A stretch of DNA of 64,000 nucleotides from NCBI RefSeq assembly GCF_000208745.1, contig NC_030854.1, positions 37,716,553 through 37,780,552 of the forward strand, read 5' to 3'. The notes under the pieces are model-generated. The model did not search any database and was not told the DNA's origin. It was given only the letters and a program-made list of their open reading frames with translations. This stretch comes from Theobroma cacao. Its lineage: Eukaryota > Streptophyta > Magnoliopsida > Malvales > Malvaceae. Below, piece by piece: positions 25,501 to 38,232 of this stretch (its first letter is position 1; each line of letters opens with the position of its first letter). The translations under genes were made by a program, and so were the position numbers.

Positions 25501-27458
25501 ATGCAAGAGAATAACCTTAACCACCATAACTGCAGGCTGTTACCCAAACGCATAATCCTGGTCCGGCATGGTGAATCCGATGGCAACTTAGACACCTCGG
25601 CCTACTCGACAACCCCGGACCACAAGATCTCCTTAACCGAACAAGGCCGTGCCCAAGCCCGCCAGGCAGGCTCCCATCTCCGGGACCTCATCTCCGGCCA
25701 CGGGTCTTGCTCTGATTGGCGGGTCTACTTCTACGTCTCTCCTTACGAGCGCACCCTATCCACGCTACGGGAGATCGGGAAATCGTTTTCCAAGAAAAGG
25801 GTGATTGGGGTAAGGGAAGAGTGTAGGATTAGAGAACAGGACTTTGGGAATTTTCAGGTGGAGGGAAGGATGAAAGTTATAAAGGAGACGAGGGAAAAGT
25901 TTGGAAGGTTCTTTTATAGGTTCCCTGAAGGTGAATCTGCTGCTGATGTTTTTGATCGTGTTTCCAGTAAGTTTCTTCCATCCCTGAGTTTTTCAAATGT
26001 AAAGTTTGCATTTTGATTAAAGGGTGGTTAGGAAATTGAGTTTCTTTTGAGAAACAAATGGTGATTTGGAAATGGGAAATTGAATGGTTTTTGAATTGTT
26101 GTTAAAAGTTCAAACTTTTGAAGAAGTTTTCTGATTTTTTAGCTGTTTTTCGCTGTCTTTTTTATCCTTCTTTTGTTTAAGTTGAATTTCTGAGTTAATA
26201 CAAGCAATTTAGTTGCAGAGAAGTAGGATGCTTTTTGTTTCTTTAGTTAGTCTGTCAGCTAGTTAATAAGTTTGTTAGTTGATTTGAATTGGTTCATGGG
26301 CATTTAGCAAATTGATGCTGAAAGAAAAAGGAAGTAGTAGTGGTAATTTATAGTAGTTTAGTAAGTTGATACTGACATTGAAAGTTCTTTCATTGATTGT
26401 GAAAGCTAGAAGAAAGGAAAAATAAGACTGTTAAAATCAATGTAGGAAGAAGATCTCAAAATAAAGTGTCTTTTTGTTTTTTTTCTTGGCTACATCTCTC
26501 TGCTTTGAATCTTTGAGAGAAAAGATTTCTTTTATTGCTTCCTTGACTATGTATGAGCATACATTGCTTTGATATATGTATATTTTTCTAATCTTAACAA
26601 ATTGAAGCTAGGGAACAAGCTGAGACAGTTTTTTTTTTTTACTTTATGGGTGATTTTGATTCTTTTTAAGATGGTTGTGCATGCCTCTTAAGAGTAACTC
26701 TTCTGAAATTGTTTGCCTCCCCTTTGGTTAGGGAGGGGGCTTGATTTTTGTCATTGCATCCGTGTAGAATTTGAATGAATTAAGAATAATTATGTTTAAT
26801 GGCTTTGAAAGTCTTCAATTAAGGAAAGTAGGATTGAACCAGATGTGACTCTGAATTTTCAAGGGGATTTTATCTATTGGAAACACACCTGTGGGTCTAA
26901 ATTATGGTTTGTACAATGTTAAAATGAGACGAAGGGATGGATTCTTTAATCTTAGCAAATGCTTCTGTTATGTAGTACTTAGGGTGGGATTGATGGAAGA
27001 AAAATTGAAAAAAGATGTTGAATTTTGCAGGTTTTCTTGAATCTCTATGGAGAGACATAGACTTGAACAGGCTTCACAATGATCCTTCTCATGACTTGAA
27101 TCTCATAATAATCTCACACGGGCTAGCCGCACGGGTGTTTTTGATGAAGTGGTTCAAGTGGACGGTTAAGCAATTCGAGCTCTTGAATAATCTAGGCAAT
27201 TGTGAGATTCGAGTTATGGAATTGGGACATGGTGGAGAATATAGCTTAGCAATCCATCACACCGATGAAGAGTTGCTAGAATGGGGACTCTCCCCAGAAA
27301 TGATCGAAGACCAGAAATGGCGAATCCACTCCGACAAGGCTAGTTGGAATGATCATTGTAGCTACTATCTGAACTCATTTTTTGACCACCAATTAGACTC
27401 AGATGAAGATGTCACAAAGGTTGATATTGACTCAGATGATGATAGCAGAAAAAATTGA
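25501..27458 (+). CDS. AT74: AT74-like histidine phosphatase (phosphoglycerate mutase-like)
   Basis: Two exons (25501-25966 and 27031-27458) give 297 residues; the junction is phase 1 and restores a Ser codon. This is the branch-1 histidine phosphatase fold. The RHGES motif at residues 22-26 carries the phospho-accepting His23. SPYERTLST carries Arg84, REE near 105-107 provides the acid, and ISHGLAARVF carries the second catalytic His185. Plant AT74/AT74H proteins are annotated as phosphoglycerate mutase-like, but their natural substrate is not established, so glycolytic activity should not be assumed. The C-terminus after residue 275 is Asp-rich. Exon 1 is clearly more GC-rich than its surroundings. 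It is divergent from PIEZO. Confidence 0.9.
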
Positions 27459-28326
27459 TGTAGATACTGATTCTTTGAATTCGAAAGTTCTGTGATATAA
27501 TAATATCTATTCCCAAAGTTCATCTGTAATTATCCTGCCGTCTTTTTCTAATTTCAAGTTTATAATTTGCAATTCATTTACAAAGAAAAAGACTGTAACT
27601 TAAGAGATTGAAAAAAGAACCAAAGAAGGATGCAAAGAGGAGCAAGTCGATGCTACAGTGAGGATAATTTGCAGTTTCTTCAGGTGAAAGACCTCAATCC
27701 TAAATCATCAATAAGCTTATTCATCAGCAACATAGGAGCAAACAGTCATACCTCTAAAATGGAAGCGATTTCCTTTTCTGTTAGCAAAGAAAATTCATCC
27801 AAATCTTTCTTTCTTTCAGCAATGAGTTTAATAGGAGCATCAGCAGTCCACAAACAGTAGAGACTGTTAATCATCCTAGCATAAAAGCAGTCACCTCAAG
27901 CCACAGATTGTGCTGAAGGGTGTGTTGCACTGGCCTGTGACAACTGCATCAAAGCTGAAGTTTAGTGCAGTTCAATAGTGCATTACTTCTCAATGCAAAT
28001 ACAACATGATTTGCATTCAACTGTGGTTTTGGCTCTTGCTGCCGGCCTTGTGAAAAAGGATTATGGATTAGGAATGTTTCTCAAGCAAACCATAAGGAAA
28101 CATCTATAATCAATGGAAGAAACTGAACCAACTTGAAAAGATTTATTATGCTTTGTTTTCACTTCTGTACAAGTTACAAAATAACACCTATCTTAGTATT
28201 TGTTAAGATTAATAGGTTATCTTGGCGATCTCCCTAGCCAACAATATAGAATGAACAAAGCAGAAGGCAAATGAGCTAAACCCCAAACTGCTGCTACAAG
28301 TTCATATATATGAATTCTCATCGAGC
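27459..28326. other. Convergent 3' region, no gene seen
   Basis: 3' flanks of the AT74-like gene (+) and of the repeat-protein gene (-). The open frame at 27630-27860 (+) has no homology and lies in the terminal region of both genes. It is not annotated as a gene. Confidence 0.55.
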
Positions 28327-28938
28327 TTAGATACCCGGCTTTAAAATCGATTTCAAAGGTTTTGGCTCATCTATTTCTTGGTCAAATGAACCCATTTTTT
28401 CTGTTCCTTTCTTCTTTCTACTTTTCTTCCTGCTTGCTGCCATCTCCTCTACCTTGTCATTTATGCTGACCATTTTCTTTGGAGCTTGAGCTCGAGTTGC
28501 AGCTTCCTCTTCATTTTCCTTTTCCTTGGATGGTTCGGAGGAAACGCTAGCATGACCGCCCATTTCTTGAGCAGGCATTTTATGATCATGGGCTGGATCT
28601 GGCTCTACTTTGTCCTGCAAATTTGCATCTTCGAATGGTATTTCTTGAGCAACTTTTTTATGATCATGGGCTGGATCTGGCTCTACTTTGTCCAGCAAAC
28701 TTGCATCTTCAAATGGTATTTCTTGAGCAACTTTTTTATGATCATGGGCTGGATCTGGCTCTACTTTGTCCTGCAAACTTGCAACTTCAAATGGTGTTTC
28801 CTGAGCTGAAGCCTGATGAGAACTTTGGCCTAACGTTACACTTCTCATGGCGTATGTTGCTAGACATTCAATGATGAAGTCGTAGAGCCTGTGGCAAAGG
28901 CCAAGAAAGCTTTGAACCATTTTTGTGGGATATTTCAT
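28327..28938 (-). CDS. Small repeat protein of unknown function
   Basis: Single-exon frame of 203 codons from ATG 28938 to TAA 28327. The N-terminal 30 residues are moderately hydrophobic (MVQSFLGLCHRLYDFIIE). A central array of three near-identical 26-residue units (about residues 45-125) follows, each with AQE.PFE.A.L.DKVEPDPAHDHK. The C-terminal third is charged, with a Lys/Arg patch (SRKKSRKKKG), and ends KPLKSILKPGI. I do not recognise the family. The final SILK matches the short docking motif of protein phosphatase-1 partners, but one short motif is weak evidence. The long repeated frame without stops on this strand supports real coding. Confidence 0.65.
   Translation of the reverse strand: MKYPTKMVQSFLGLCHRLYDFIIECLATYAMRSVTLGQSSHQASAQETPFEVASLQDKVEPDPAHDHKKVAQEIPFEDASLLDKVEPDPAHDHKKVAQEIPFEDANLQDKVEPDPAHDHKMPAQEMGGHASVSSEPSKEKENEEEAATRAQAPKKMVSINDKVEEMAASRKKSRKKKGTEKMGSFDQEIDEPKPLKSILKPGI
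28570..28805. repeat. 78-bp tandem repeat, three copies
   Basis: The word GAGCAACTTTTTTATG starts at about 28647 and again 78 bp later, with a third, more diverged copy before them. The period of 78 is a multiple of three, so the array encodes the 26-residue units of the overlapping minus-strand gene. Copies differ by only a few bases. Confidence 0.9.
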
Positions 28939-29542
28939 TAAGGAAATATAATTCTTTTAGAATGTGATCTGCAAATGGGAATGGAGGGGAATGTTAATTC
29001 TGATGAATGGTGAGGAATACTTTTCTTGGAAGTAAGGAGAAATACTTTCCTTTCCTTTAAGGACTTACTTTGTTCTAAACCCGAAGTTTTTGTCTACCTT
29101 ATTGCTTCTATACAAAGCATCAGAGGCTAGCAAGAATATCAGAAAGGAATTGTTTAACAAGTTAAGATTACTAATAAGGACAAAGCCATTATTGATGCAA
29201 TATGAATACAGGAATATAATTCTGAATCTGCACTAGTTCTTCCTCTTCCCCCGAGGTGGGAAGATGGGCATTTGATGATTTGTCGATAAGAACTCCATAA
29301 GAACAACAAGGATTGCTTGAGAGGAGGAATTTGAAAGATATGACATTAAGCTGTAAACTGCCAGTCATTATTACTCTTTAAAGAATTCACTTCAAAAATT
29401 GAGTCGATCAAAATGAATAGAATACATGTATTATACAGATTGCATAACTTACAATACGACCAGCAAACAAAATTGGGTAAGAGTAAATTAATTATTCGTC
29501 ATCAGCATGGCAAATATTGGTCTGCAGTCAATAATAGCTGGC
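28939..29542. other. Upstream region of repeat protein and 3' flank of mL45
   Basis: Both neighbouring genes read to the left, so this holds the promoter of the 203-residue gene and the 3' UTR of mL45. No other gene is seen. Confidence 0.5.
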
Positions 29543-32500
29543 TCACACTTTGATTCGCCCACAAAGACGCCAGTAAGCTCCAGGATGAAAGAGAGACTTC
29601 TCAAATACCCAGATATCACGAACAAGGACCTGGCGAAACACAAAGAAGCAAGAATTCCATGCAACACTTATGCAGAGGAGACCACACTTAAAAAACGAGT
29701 AGTGATACATGAATACACCAATGCAAGTGAAAAGTATATCATCTAAGTAAAGACATGACTCTGTGAATGCCTTTCGATCCACAGTTGTTTCTGTTATGTT
29801 CATTTTGTTTATATAATATAACCTTTCGAGTTGGTTAATTGCAGAATCTTCAAGTATCTGACCAATCTAAATTAACCCTCAAGAGATTCCTAACCACTTA
29901 GACTCTTAAAATCCTTCTATCTAATAGTTAGAATATTGCAACAAATTAAATCAATCAAAAGGAGATGGACTATAAAGAGAGGAAAGAATCAAGAATCTAT
30001 GTCATGCTAATATTACTAACAATCAATACCTCCTTAGTTCTATCTCCAGCAACAACAGCACCTTTTGAATCATATGCTTCAAATTTCTGCCAAAACAACA
30101 GAGACATTATCCAGGTCAACCAATGACCATACTTATATCTATTAGAGGAAATTAAGAAGCTGTCTTCTACAATTGTTGCTGCGCATCAATAATAAAGGAA
30201 AAATTTTAGCCAAGAAACAACAAAATATAAAATTGTCAGTCATGTTAGGTATAGCTGCAATCTTGCTTGAGCAGACTGTGCTATGCTTTAAATAGGTTCA
30301 TCAATATGTATAAACGTGTAATGTGCCACCATACAAAGATTTAGAGGAAGTTAAAGTAGAGTCAGTTTACCTGCTTAGACAGAAACTCAAGAGTAAGTTG
30401 TATGAAAGCTTTATTTATGTCATTCTTATCAACACCAATCTGTAATATACAATCATCAGACGGCAGGCCATTAGTTAAAATAAAACAAAGGTGCTGTCAA
30501 TTAATTAAGATCAGGGTTTCATATCTGTACGTTTCCACTCTTTTCACAGACGCATCTTTATGATACAAAAAGCATAGGAAATCCACCATATTACAATCGC
30601 ATTCCACAGGTTATATAATATAAAATGCATTCATAAACAAACGAAGCCATTTCCAACCACAATGCATACATAAATTATTAAAGAAAAGTATCAACTACTA
30701 CTGCAATGTTAAGGGTTCATGGCAATTGAAAATAATCAAACCGAAACGCCATATAACATTTCTTCCTACCAAACACACATTGCAAGCATGGTTCAGCAGC
30801 CTTTGTCTGATCATCCTGATCTGAGTTTTTCTATTTAGTTCATAGAAAAGTAAGACTTCAAATACAACATGGGGAAGATCAACACCTAAACAAATGATAA
30901 GTTGGATGCTAACCAGTCGAGCTCGCAAAGTTCGTATTTTAACAATAGGTTCAACCATCTCCCAGTAAACCTGACTCCAGACAGATTCCCTTTTCTTAAT
31001 TTCATTCTTGAGTGCCTATTAGAAGTCAAAGAATGTATCAAGAACGATAAGTATAAATTAATACATGCAATAGAATTAAACATAAAAATCTTAGAGAAGC
31101 AAAAGCATGACAGCATGTAAAGGAATAAAAACTTACAGAGAACATATTCTCTGTAACTACTTTTCGTAATGTTGTTTTGTCACCATTCGCCATTAGAGTG
31201 TTTATCTGTGAGAAGTGAAAAGTATTTCAGCATGGAGAGAAAGAACAGCAGTGGAAGTTTATAAGCAATACCACAAGAAAATATAAAATAAAGCAAATTG
31301 GCATATAGATTGCAGAACACCTTAGGTCGGTGCAACAACCCCCACCCCTTCTCTTTCTCAGGCAATGATAACCACAAACCTAGGTGATGAACCTATTGCA
31401 CAAATTTATAGTATTAGCATTATGCATACCTCCTTGAATAGTTCAACGGCCTCCTTATAGAACTGGTTTTTTGAGTATCCAGATCTCCTTAACTTGGCAA
31501 TGGCATAGGCACTTTTGAGCTGCAAACAAGAATCTGGAATGTGACTTATTAGATAATGATACAGTGGATCTCTCTAAGTCCATATCTGCATTCCTACATT
31601 GCAATTTGCACATGATTCACATTACCATTATTCTGTACTTAGGATATTAAAAGAAAGAGGAAGAAGGGAGATCTTTGGGAAAAACAATAGTATAAAGCAT
31701 GCAAGATGGCCAGCTATTGTCACAAAAAGGATGGTCATCATGGCATCATAAAGCAAGGGTGTTTAAGACTATCCACTTGAGTTAGAACTTAGAACAGACT
31801 GTATAAAGCATGCAAGATGATTACCTCCGACTTGATATCATCCTTTGTTCTTCTCCAACCGCTTCTTGTGAAATATCTAATACACAAGAGATCAGAAGAC
31901 AGCTGAGGGAATAAGTATATTCATGATCTATTTTAGGAAGTGAGTTCAATTGGCAAGGCACTACAAGAACATAAGTCTAATGAGAATGAACCATGTGATT
32001 TTTACAATTCTACTACAAATTTTGCATCTTGAAGTTGGACTAATTCGCCCTCCTTTGATAGAAATTTTGCTTTTTCACTTTCACAGAATCGCATTACACA
32101 TCCATGTCGGTAAGAGACATGGTGACCAGAACATTTTTGAACTTTCAGTTGACCATAATAAATTGGCTTTCTTGAAAGCTATTAAACTGGTTCTCAGAAA
32201 AGCTATGTATTGAAATGACAGCCTCGCAATTCAATTTTACGCATTTCCTTTTATCTGCATCTTCACATTAATTCTCAAAAAGAAGCTTGACCATAAGGTT
32301 CAACAAAATAGACAGTTGACCTTAAAAATAGTGCTATGGGCACTTTTGGAAAAATTCTTTTTAAACTAAGTTTGATGCTTTTGACTTAGTTAAAAACCTA
32401 AATAGCAATACCTGTAGGCTTTAATAACAACTTTACAGAAATCAGACTAACCTCTTCCAAAATGAGATTGGTTCGCCAGGTGCATAAGGTTCATAGACAA

Positions 32501-33629
32501 ATCCAGGGCTGGTCATAGACACTTTAAGAGCTCCCTGCATTAAAAAGACATGAGCATAGGTTTAATTTACTGTGAACATCATAAATCATAGAATAATAAA
32601 AACCATTATAAATTCATCTATGGTCCAACTAAGAACAAATAAAAAACATATATGCCTATGAGATGTATGATAATAATGCACCATAAAGGAAATGTCCACC
32701 AGTACCAATCTAAATAGAAAGGTAGAAATTAGAGTACGGCCAGTTCAGAAGGTGCCACTGACCATTTGCCGTGCTTGTGCAGGGGCTTTTGCTTGTGTGC
32801 TTACAGACTTTTTGTCATTCAAAAAGATCAAGAATTCAGCAGCCTAAAATCAGATCGGAAAAAGGCACCAATTAACTGCCTTCGCAATCTAAAATCAGGA
32901 GCTCCAACACAAAAAAGAATAAACTGACTTTGCATTTCATACTACGGAATGTTACCATGGTAGAACGAAGTGTCATAGCGCTTCTACAAGTCCATGGAAG
33001 AGCATTAGTATCTGTCTTATATAGACAAGAAGATGCGCCGTGGCTGTAGAATTGAGGAACTGAGAACAATGAAAGCGAGTTAAATTTTTTATCAAAAGAA
33101 GCCCTTTTCTTTGTGACAAATAAAATAGCTGATGAAATAAACTAAGCTTATGGTATTCCATAGAAATTGACAAAAAAAATTTGTCTAACCATTTGAACTT
33201 CCTGTGATATAGCTTCTAGAACTCCTGAGTCTGAAAAAGCAAAAAATCAATGCTTTAATACCAAAAAAATGGGAATAAGGAAAAAAAATACCCTTTAATT
33301 GAAAAAGGGATTCTTCTATATTCTATCCAATGTCCCCCCGTCTTCCTTCATTTTCCCCAGTAACCAAACAGAGCATTGTATAATAAGTTCTCAAGAAATG
33401 TAAGACGAACCCAAATACCTAAAACACAAATAGATTTCCCTTATTTCAATAAAGCTAAAGAAAAATCAAAACAACTTCGAAAATTGAAGATTTTTCTTTC
33501 AATTTTTGAAGCACCCAAGGTGGTAAATTCCAAGAAGAAAAAAAGAACTTACAGAAAAGAAGAAGATTCTCGAAGCTCAAAGGTTTGATAAAGAGAACGA
33601 ATCGTGTTGAATCTTCGTAAAAGAGCCAT
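29543..33629 (-). CDS. MRPL45: Mitochondrial large ribosomal subunit protein mL45 (Tim44-like)
   Basis: Twelve exons: 33629-33553, 33230-33190, 33059-32956, 32843-32763, 32534-32452, 31876-31825, 31519-31430, 31205-31137, 31015-30914, 30439-30371, 30086-30030 and 29629-29543. They total 912 bases (303 residues), all in phase. The N-terminus MALLRRFNTIRSLYQTF is Arg/Ser-rich and lacks acidic residues at first, as expected of a mitochondrial presequence. The C-terminal half is the Tim44-like/mL45 domain, including LRARLIGVD, LEFLSKQKFEAYD and the ending RDIWVFEKSLFHPGAYWRLC. In plants this family was annotated as Tim44-related, and mL45 is now known as a mitoribosomal protein near the exit tunnel. 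The single-domain length favours mL45 over true TIM44. Confidence 0.88.
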
Positions 33630-34190
33630 CCTTTTCATAAAAATCGAACTTCAAATTCTCAATAGTTTTAATTTGATGCTGCTGATTCGAGAGAGAGAGA
33701 GAGGTTTTGTTTGAAATTCTTCAAGGGTTTAAGGAGAAAGTATGTGGTACTACGCGGATGTATCAAGATCAATGCAGCATAACCATTTTGGGCTCAATGG
33801 GCCTGGTGCTGTTAACTATAAAGCAATAATAACCTAATAAATTTATAAATTACGGTAATTTAATTATTCACGATTACTCAATAATATTTCTTAAAATATA
33901 AATTAAGTTTCAATTTCTTGATTGGATCTATGTTAATCCATACTCTTAACTGTAAATAAATTTCATTTTCAATCAAAATTTATTATAAATTAAAATTTCT
34001 TAAAATTTCATGAATACATAATATTTTTCTCAAATTTATATAACAAAACTTGTGTTATGATTATTTCTTTTTTTCCTAATTACATTGACACTACTTTACA
34101 AAAATAATACTCATAAGATTTTATTGTGAGGCATGGAAAAAGAAATTAATAGAACATAATCAACAAATCAAAAAAATGGAAAATTCCGTT
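33630..34190. other. mL45 promoter and NHX 3' flank
   Basis: Contains the mL45 5' UTR, with a short GA repeat near 33690-33705, and AT-rich sequence downstream of the NHX stop. No gene seen. Confidence 0.55.
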
Positions 34191-37100
34191 CTAATGCCGT
34201 GCTGAAGGTTCATCAGCTGCACCAGTGGGTGAACCAGGTACAAATGGAACAAATCCCCTTCCACCAAAAACTGGTCTCATGAATCTGTCATCAAATTTTC
34301 TCCACAGGTAGTGGACAGTCCATGTAGGGTGAGTCATTAGCAACCTCAAACTACTTCTCTTGGGGACTGCTGGTGGTGGTTGATTCTCTGCCAAGTCACT
34401 TGGTTCACCATTCTCAATGAACAGGATTCTTAAGTCTTCCAGGCTAGGGATATCAGTAGCGTCTGAGATGTTGGGTTTTGCATGTCTTAGCAGCACTGCT
34501 TCGATCAAAGGCTTGGTTATGGAACCAAAGACCTGTTGGAGAATGGGAAAATCCCCATATTAGTGTTCCTGGCAGGACGAGTTCAACATGTTGCAGAAAA
34601 ACAGGATGTTAAACTAATAACTTACCACTGTACTAAACAGGACTACAATTATGGTAGAGGTGATCATTAGAGCTGAATCGTGTGTCGATAAATCCTCAGA
34701 GTTCGAAAACTGCATTTGAGTATGTTAATATCAACAAAGAAAGCAGCAAATTAAGCTGATAAACTAAAATTAGGAGTATGACAACTCACCTGGTTATAAG
34801 ACAGTGCAATGGTAACTGCACCTCTCATGAGGCCTGCCCACCACATTATAAACTGAGAATTCAAAGAGTTAGCAAAGTTTTGGAACAGGAACTGTTTGAC
34901 AATGGCTAAAAATGCTTGGATGGTTGCAATTATCACCTGTTGTCTAAACTCAATCTTTGTACTGTCTCGTTTCCGGATACAGTTTGTGAAATTTGCCAGA
35001 GGGTATACAAATGCTGCCCTTCCAACCAACACCAATGCAAACATCGTTGAGCTGACAGCAACAGAAGTTCCTGCACTGAATCCAGAATATATGATGCAAG
35101 TTAGAATCATAAGATATTCTAGCTGCTTACTCAAGCAAATTCCATATTTAGCAACTGAGTATTTGATCAAATGATACATCAAAAAGAGAAAATTACCTTG
35201 CACTGCTGGCTTTCCATTTGTCAATGTCCAACGCATCCATGCCAACATAAAGGAATATAAATATTTCTGCAATGAATGAAATTGTTGCAAATGCATGCCT
35301 GAAATCATCAACCAGTATGAGGAATGAGGATTAAAGCATCTCATAGGAAATCCATCAAACTTGTTCAACCTCTATCTATAGCACATATTAGAACCATTGG
35401 CCAGAGGACAATATTAAGTTGCAGCAACTAATAACTTGTCAGAATATCAGTTTTAAGGTGAGAGATCATCTTAAATTGAAGTCGAACAAGTTCTTTAAAC
35501 CCATCCAAATGCAATGTCTACGAATTACTTAACATATTCATGGACTGAATAGAAATTTTAAGACTATTCGGGTACATAAATGTAAGTGCATATGCGCTTA
35601 TGCACACATCTTTAGACCAACAGGTCAGGTTAGATAGAATTTGCAGCAAAACCTCTGATATTGTGACGCATTCTCAAATTTATGTTCTCTGACTTGTTAC
35701 CAAACTATTAAAACCAACCAATTTACTAGGACAATTTAGAAGTCTTCCATACTGATTAACTAACAAGATTTGGTGACAGTTATGCTCAAAGATGCATCTT
35801 CAAATATCAGGGAAGAAAAGAAAGAGAGAATGCTCTTACTTTGTTGTTACCCTCGAGCTTTCAGTAACATTATGCCATGTGTAGTGTGACATGACAATGC
35901 CACAGAAGAAAATTGTCAAAATCCCACTGAGACTCAGTAGCTGCAAGAAGAAAATAAGTTTATTCCTTTAAGAAATCCACTGCCAAGTCATGATTTGCAG
36001 AGATAACCCATCTGTAATGCTAGATTTGAATCCAAATCTTAGACATGCTTTTCGGTGGCAATTTCATTGTGATTTTTTCTTTCTAAAAAAGAAAAAGAAA
36101 AGGAAATGGAATCAATAGATGACTTTCAGATTCTCTTATTTGTACCTCAGCCAACATATATGACAAATAAGCCATGATCATCATAAGTGCAACTTCCCGG
36201 TCTGTTGAATGCCTATATTTTAAGAACAGAGGGAATTATCTCATTGGTCTAGAACAACTTTTAGTAACATTAGCTTCAACAAATGGCTGAAACAGGATAC
36301 TCCTTCATACCTTCCAAAGTAAAGCGTTTTTATGATAAAAGCACTTAAAAGACCCGCCTGAAACATCAGAATGAAAGCATGTTAGCATATATTGAAGCCT
36401 TATCAAGCCCCCTCAAAGTACTGACTTCAAATTTAGCAAGAAATAAGATAAACTTGTGAGGCTGATTTGGCTATCTGACTCTGGCTAATGCTCAAAGTCC
36501 TAACCAGGGAAATTTTGGACTTTGAATGATGCATTTTTGCACAAATAAACACCAGATCGCTTGTTAATGTCATCTATCTGAATAACAGTAAAGGAAGAAA
36601 CTTGTTCTTGAGTGGAAGAAACAAGAAAATTCAAGAGATGGACTTAGCCTAGATCTGTGACTGTAAGAAAAAGAAAAAACTTGCTCTAGCTTTTGATAAT
36701 CTAGTATGCAATTCCTCAATCATCTTCTACCTTGCCATCATCTCATCCTCAAAGCATCTGAAAACCCCATCCTCATAAGACGTATAGAAAATTAAAGGAA
36801 GAAAGCAAGCATATTCATTGAAAAATCTTTCAGTAATTTAAGCAACCAAACTTGATGACTTACTACTATACCAAGAATGGTACTGGTGAAGAAAAGGTAA
36901 AGAAAGGTTCCCAACAGTTTCAATGATATTGTGGCATCAATGTTGCTGAAATCAATTGACTGGACTGAATTGAAAAGCACAATAGAAGTAGCATCATTCA
37001 CTACTCCCTCCCCAAACACAACACTGTAGAGGAAGGGTGTTTCATCTTGACTGAGAACCTTTAACAACAAGAAACAATTTATAGATTAGTGTCATAGCAA

Positions 37101-38232
37101 ATTTATGTTTAGGCGAACAGTAGAACTTTATCAAACATACCTGCAATGTGCACACAGAATCAGTTGCTGACAAGATGGCACCAACAGCTGCATTAGGAAA
37201 CTGAAACTGTCAGTACAGGAGAATCAACACGCAGCCGGCAGCATATCAAAGGAAGGATTGTGAATTATTATATCACTTATATCACCTAAGTAATCTTGAG
37301 TACTCAGGGATGTCACACCGATTCTCTTGAACAGCAAAATGGCACCTGCAAAGTTTCCAAGAAAATATCAGATAACATAATTAGTAAGCTATTTATCTGT
37401 GTATGTATCAACTTTGATGAATTCCAGGATTAACAATCAAAATTTCCTGGTAACTAGTAAAGAGACCAGTAGACCTTACCTAGTGATATGAGGCAGAATG
37501 AAATTACTGTGCCAAATATTCCAAACATCAATATTATTGTGAAATTCTTGAAAAACTGCTTTTTCTTGACCTGGAATCTGCAGCCAGATTTTCAAAAATT
37601 CAGAGACCAAGAACTGATTCCAATATTCATTTATGGGACTTTATTTTCCCTAGAAAAACTTATTGACACAAACATATTAACCACAAAAAATCTGGATCCC
37701 ATCTCCCAGGTTCAATTAACATAAACCCCAATTGGAAAATAACTTGTTTTGCAGCAAAGATATCACATTCGATCCAATTTTAGCTTCAACCCATTGGTTT
37801 CAACCAATCAAAGTCACAATAAATGATTGAAATGATCAGAGAAGACCATACCCGGCATTGAAAATTATTGGAGGAAGCAAGTAAAGGAAGAACAAGTCCT
37901 CACTAAACACTAGAATCTGCGAACTAGTTCCTTTACTCACTAACAACACCACAGCTCCAGCACACAAACCCTACATCCAAACCACACAAAGTCAATCACA
38001 ATTCTACCAAAACAATCACCATTTAAGCTAGAATAAGAACAACTTCACATACCACAAGAAGTGCTGTGATAGATTCATTAGCCCACCGATTCTCTTCTAG
38101 TAGATGTCCTATGATGATACAAGCACAGAGAAGTGAAAAGAAGACAGTAAGTGCAATGATGGTGCTAGTACTAAGAAAATCTGTTGAATTCTGGACTGCT
38201 GAAAGATGTGGCATAGGATCAAAGGTGGACAT
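34191..38232 (-). CDS. NHX: Vacuolar-type Na+(K+)/H+ antiporter, NHX family
   Basis: Fourteen exons: 38232-38053, 37970-37852, 37577-37480, 37345-37286, 37187-37141, 37058-36864, 36357-36311, 36212-36146, 35940-35840, 35298-35197, 35075-34937, 34852-34790, 34709-34626 and 34532-34191. They total 1644 bases (547 residues), in phase. The amiloride-binding motif FFLYLLPP is at residues 87-94, the transport-site Asn-Asp pair in GEGVVNDAT at about 189-190, and FGRHSTDRE and the cytosolic tail ending in GGRGFVPFVPGSP follow. These place it in the vacuolar clade (NHX1-4 type), which exchanges Na+ or K+ for H+ across the tonoplast for salt tolerance, K+ and pH balance. I did not assign it to one paralogue. 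The start is the first in-frame ATG; a start-stop ATGTAA lies just upstream. Confidence 0.95.

Noticed and set aside
25272..25595. 107-codon frame antisense to the AT74-like exon 1
   Set aside because: It overlaps the conserved RHG-coding exon on the other strand and has no domain.
28486..28874. Plus-strand repetitive frames (107 and 83 codons)
   Set aside because: Antisense shadows of the 78-bp repeat array. The minus strand gives a longer, ATG-started frame with balanced composition.
10517..38232. Functional link between PIEZO and NHX because both act at the vacuole
   Set aside because: Three unrelated genes lie between them, they are not co-oriented with shared promoters, and plant nuclear genes this far apart are normally independent.
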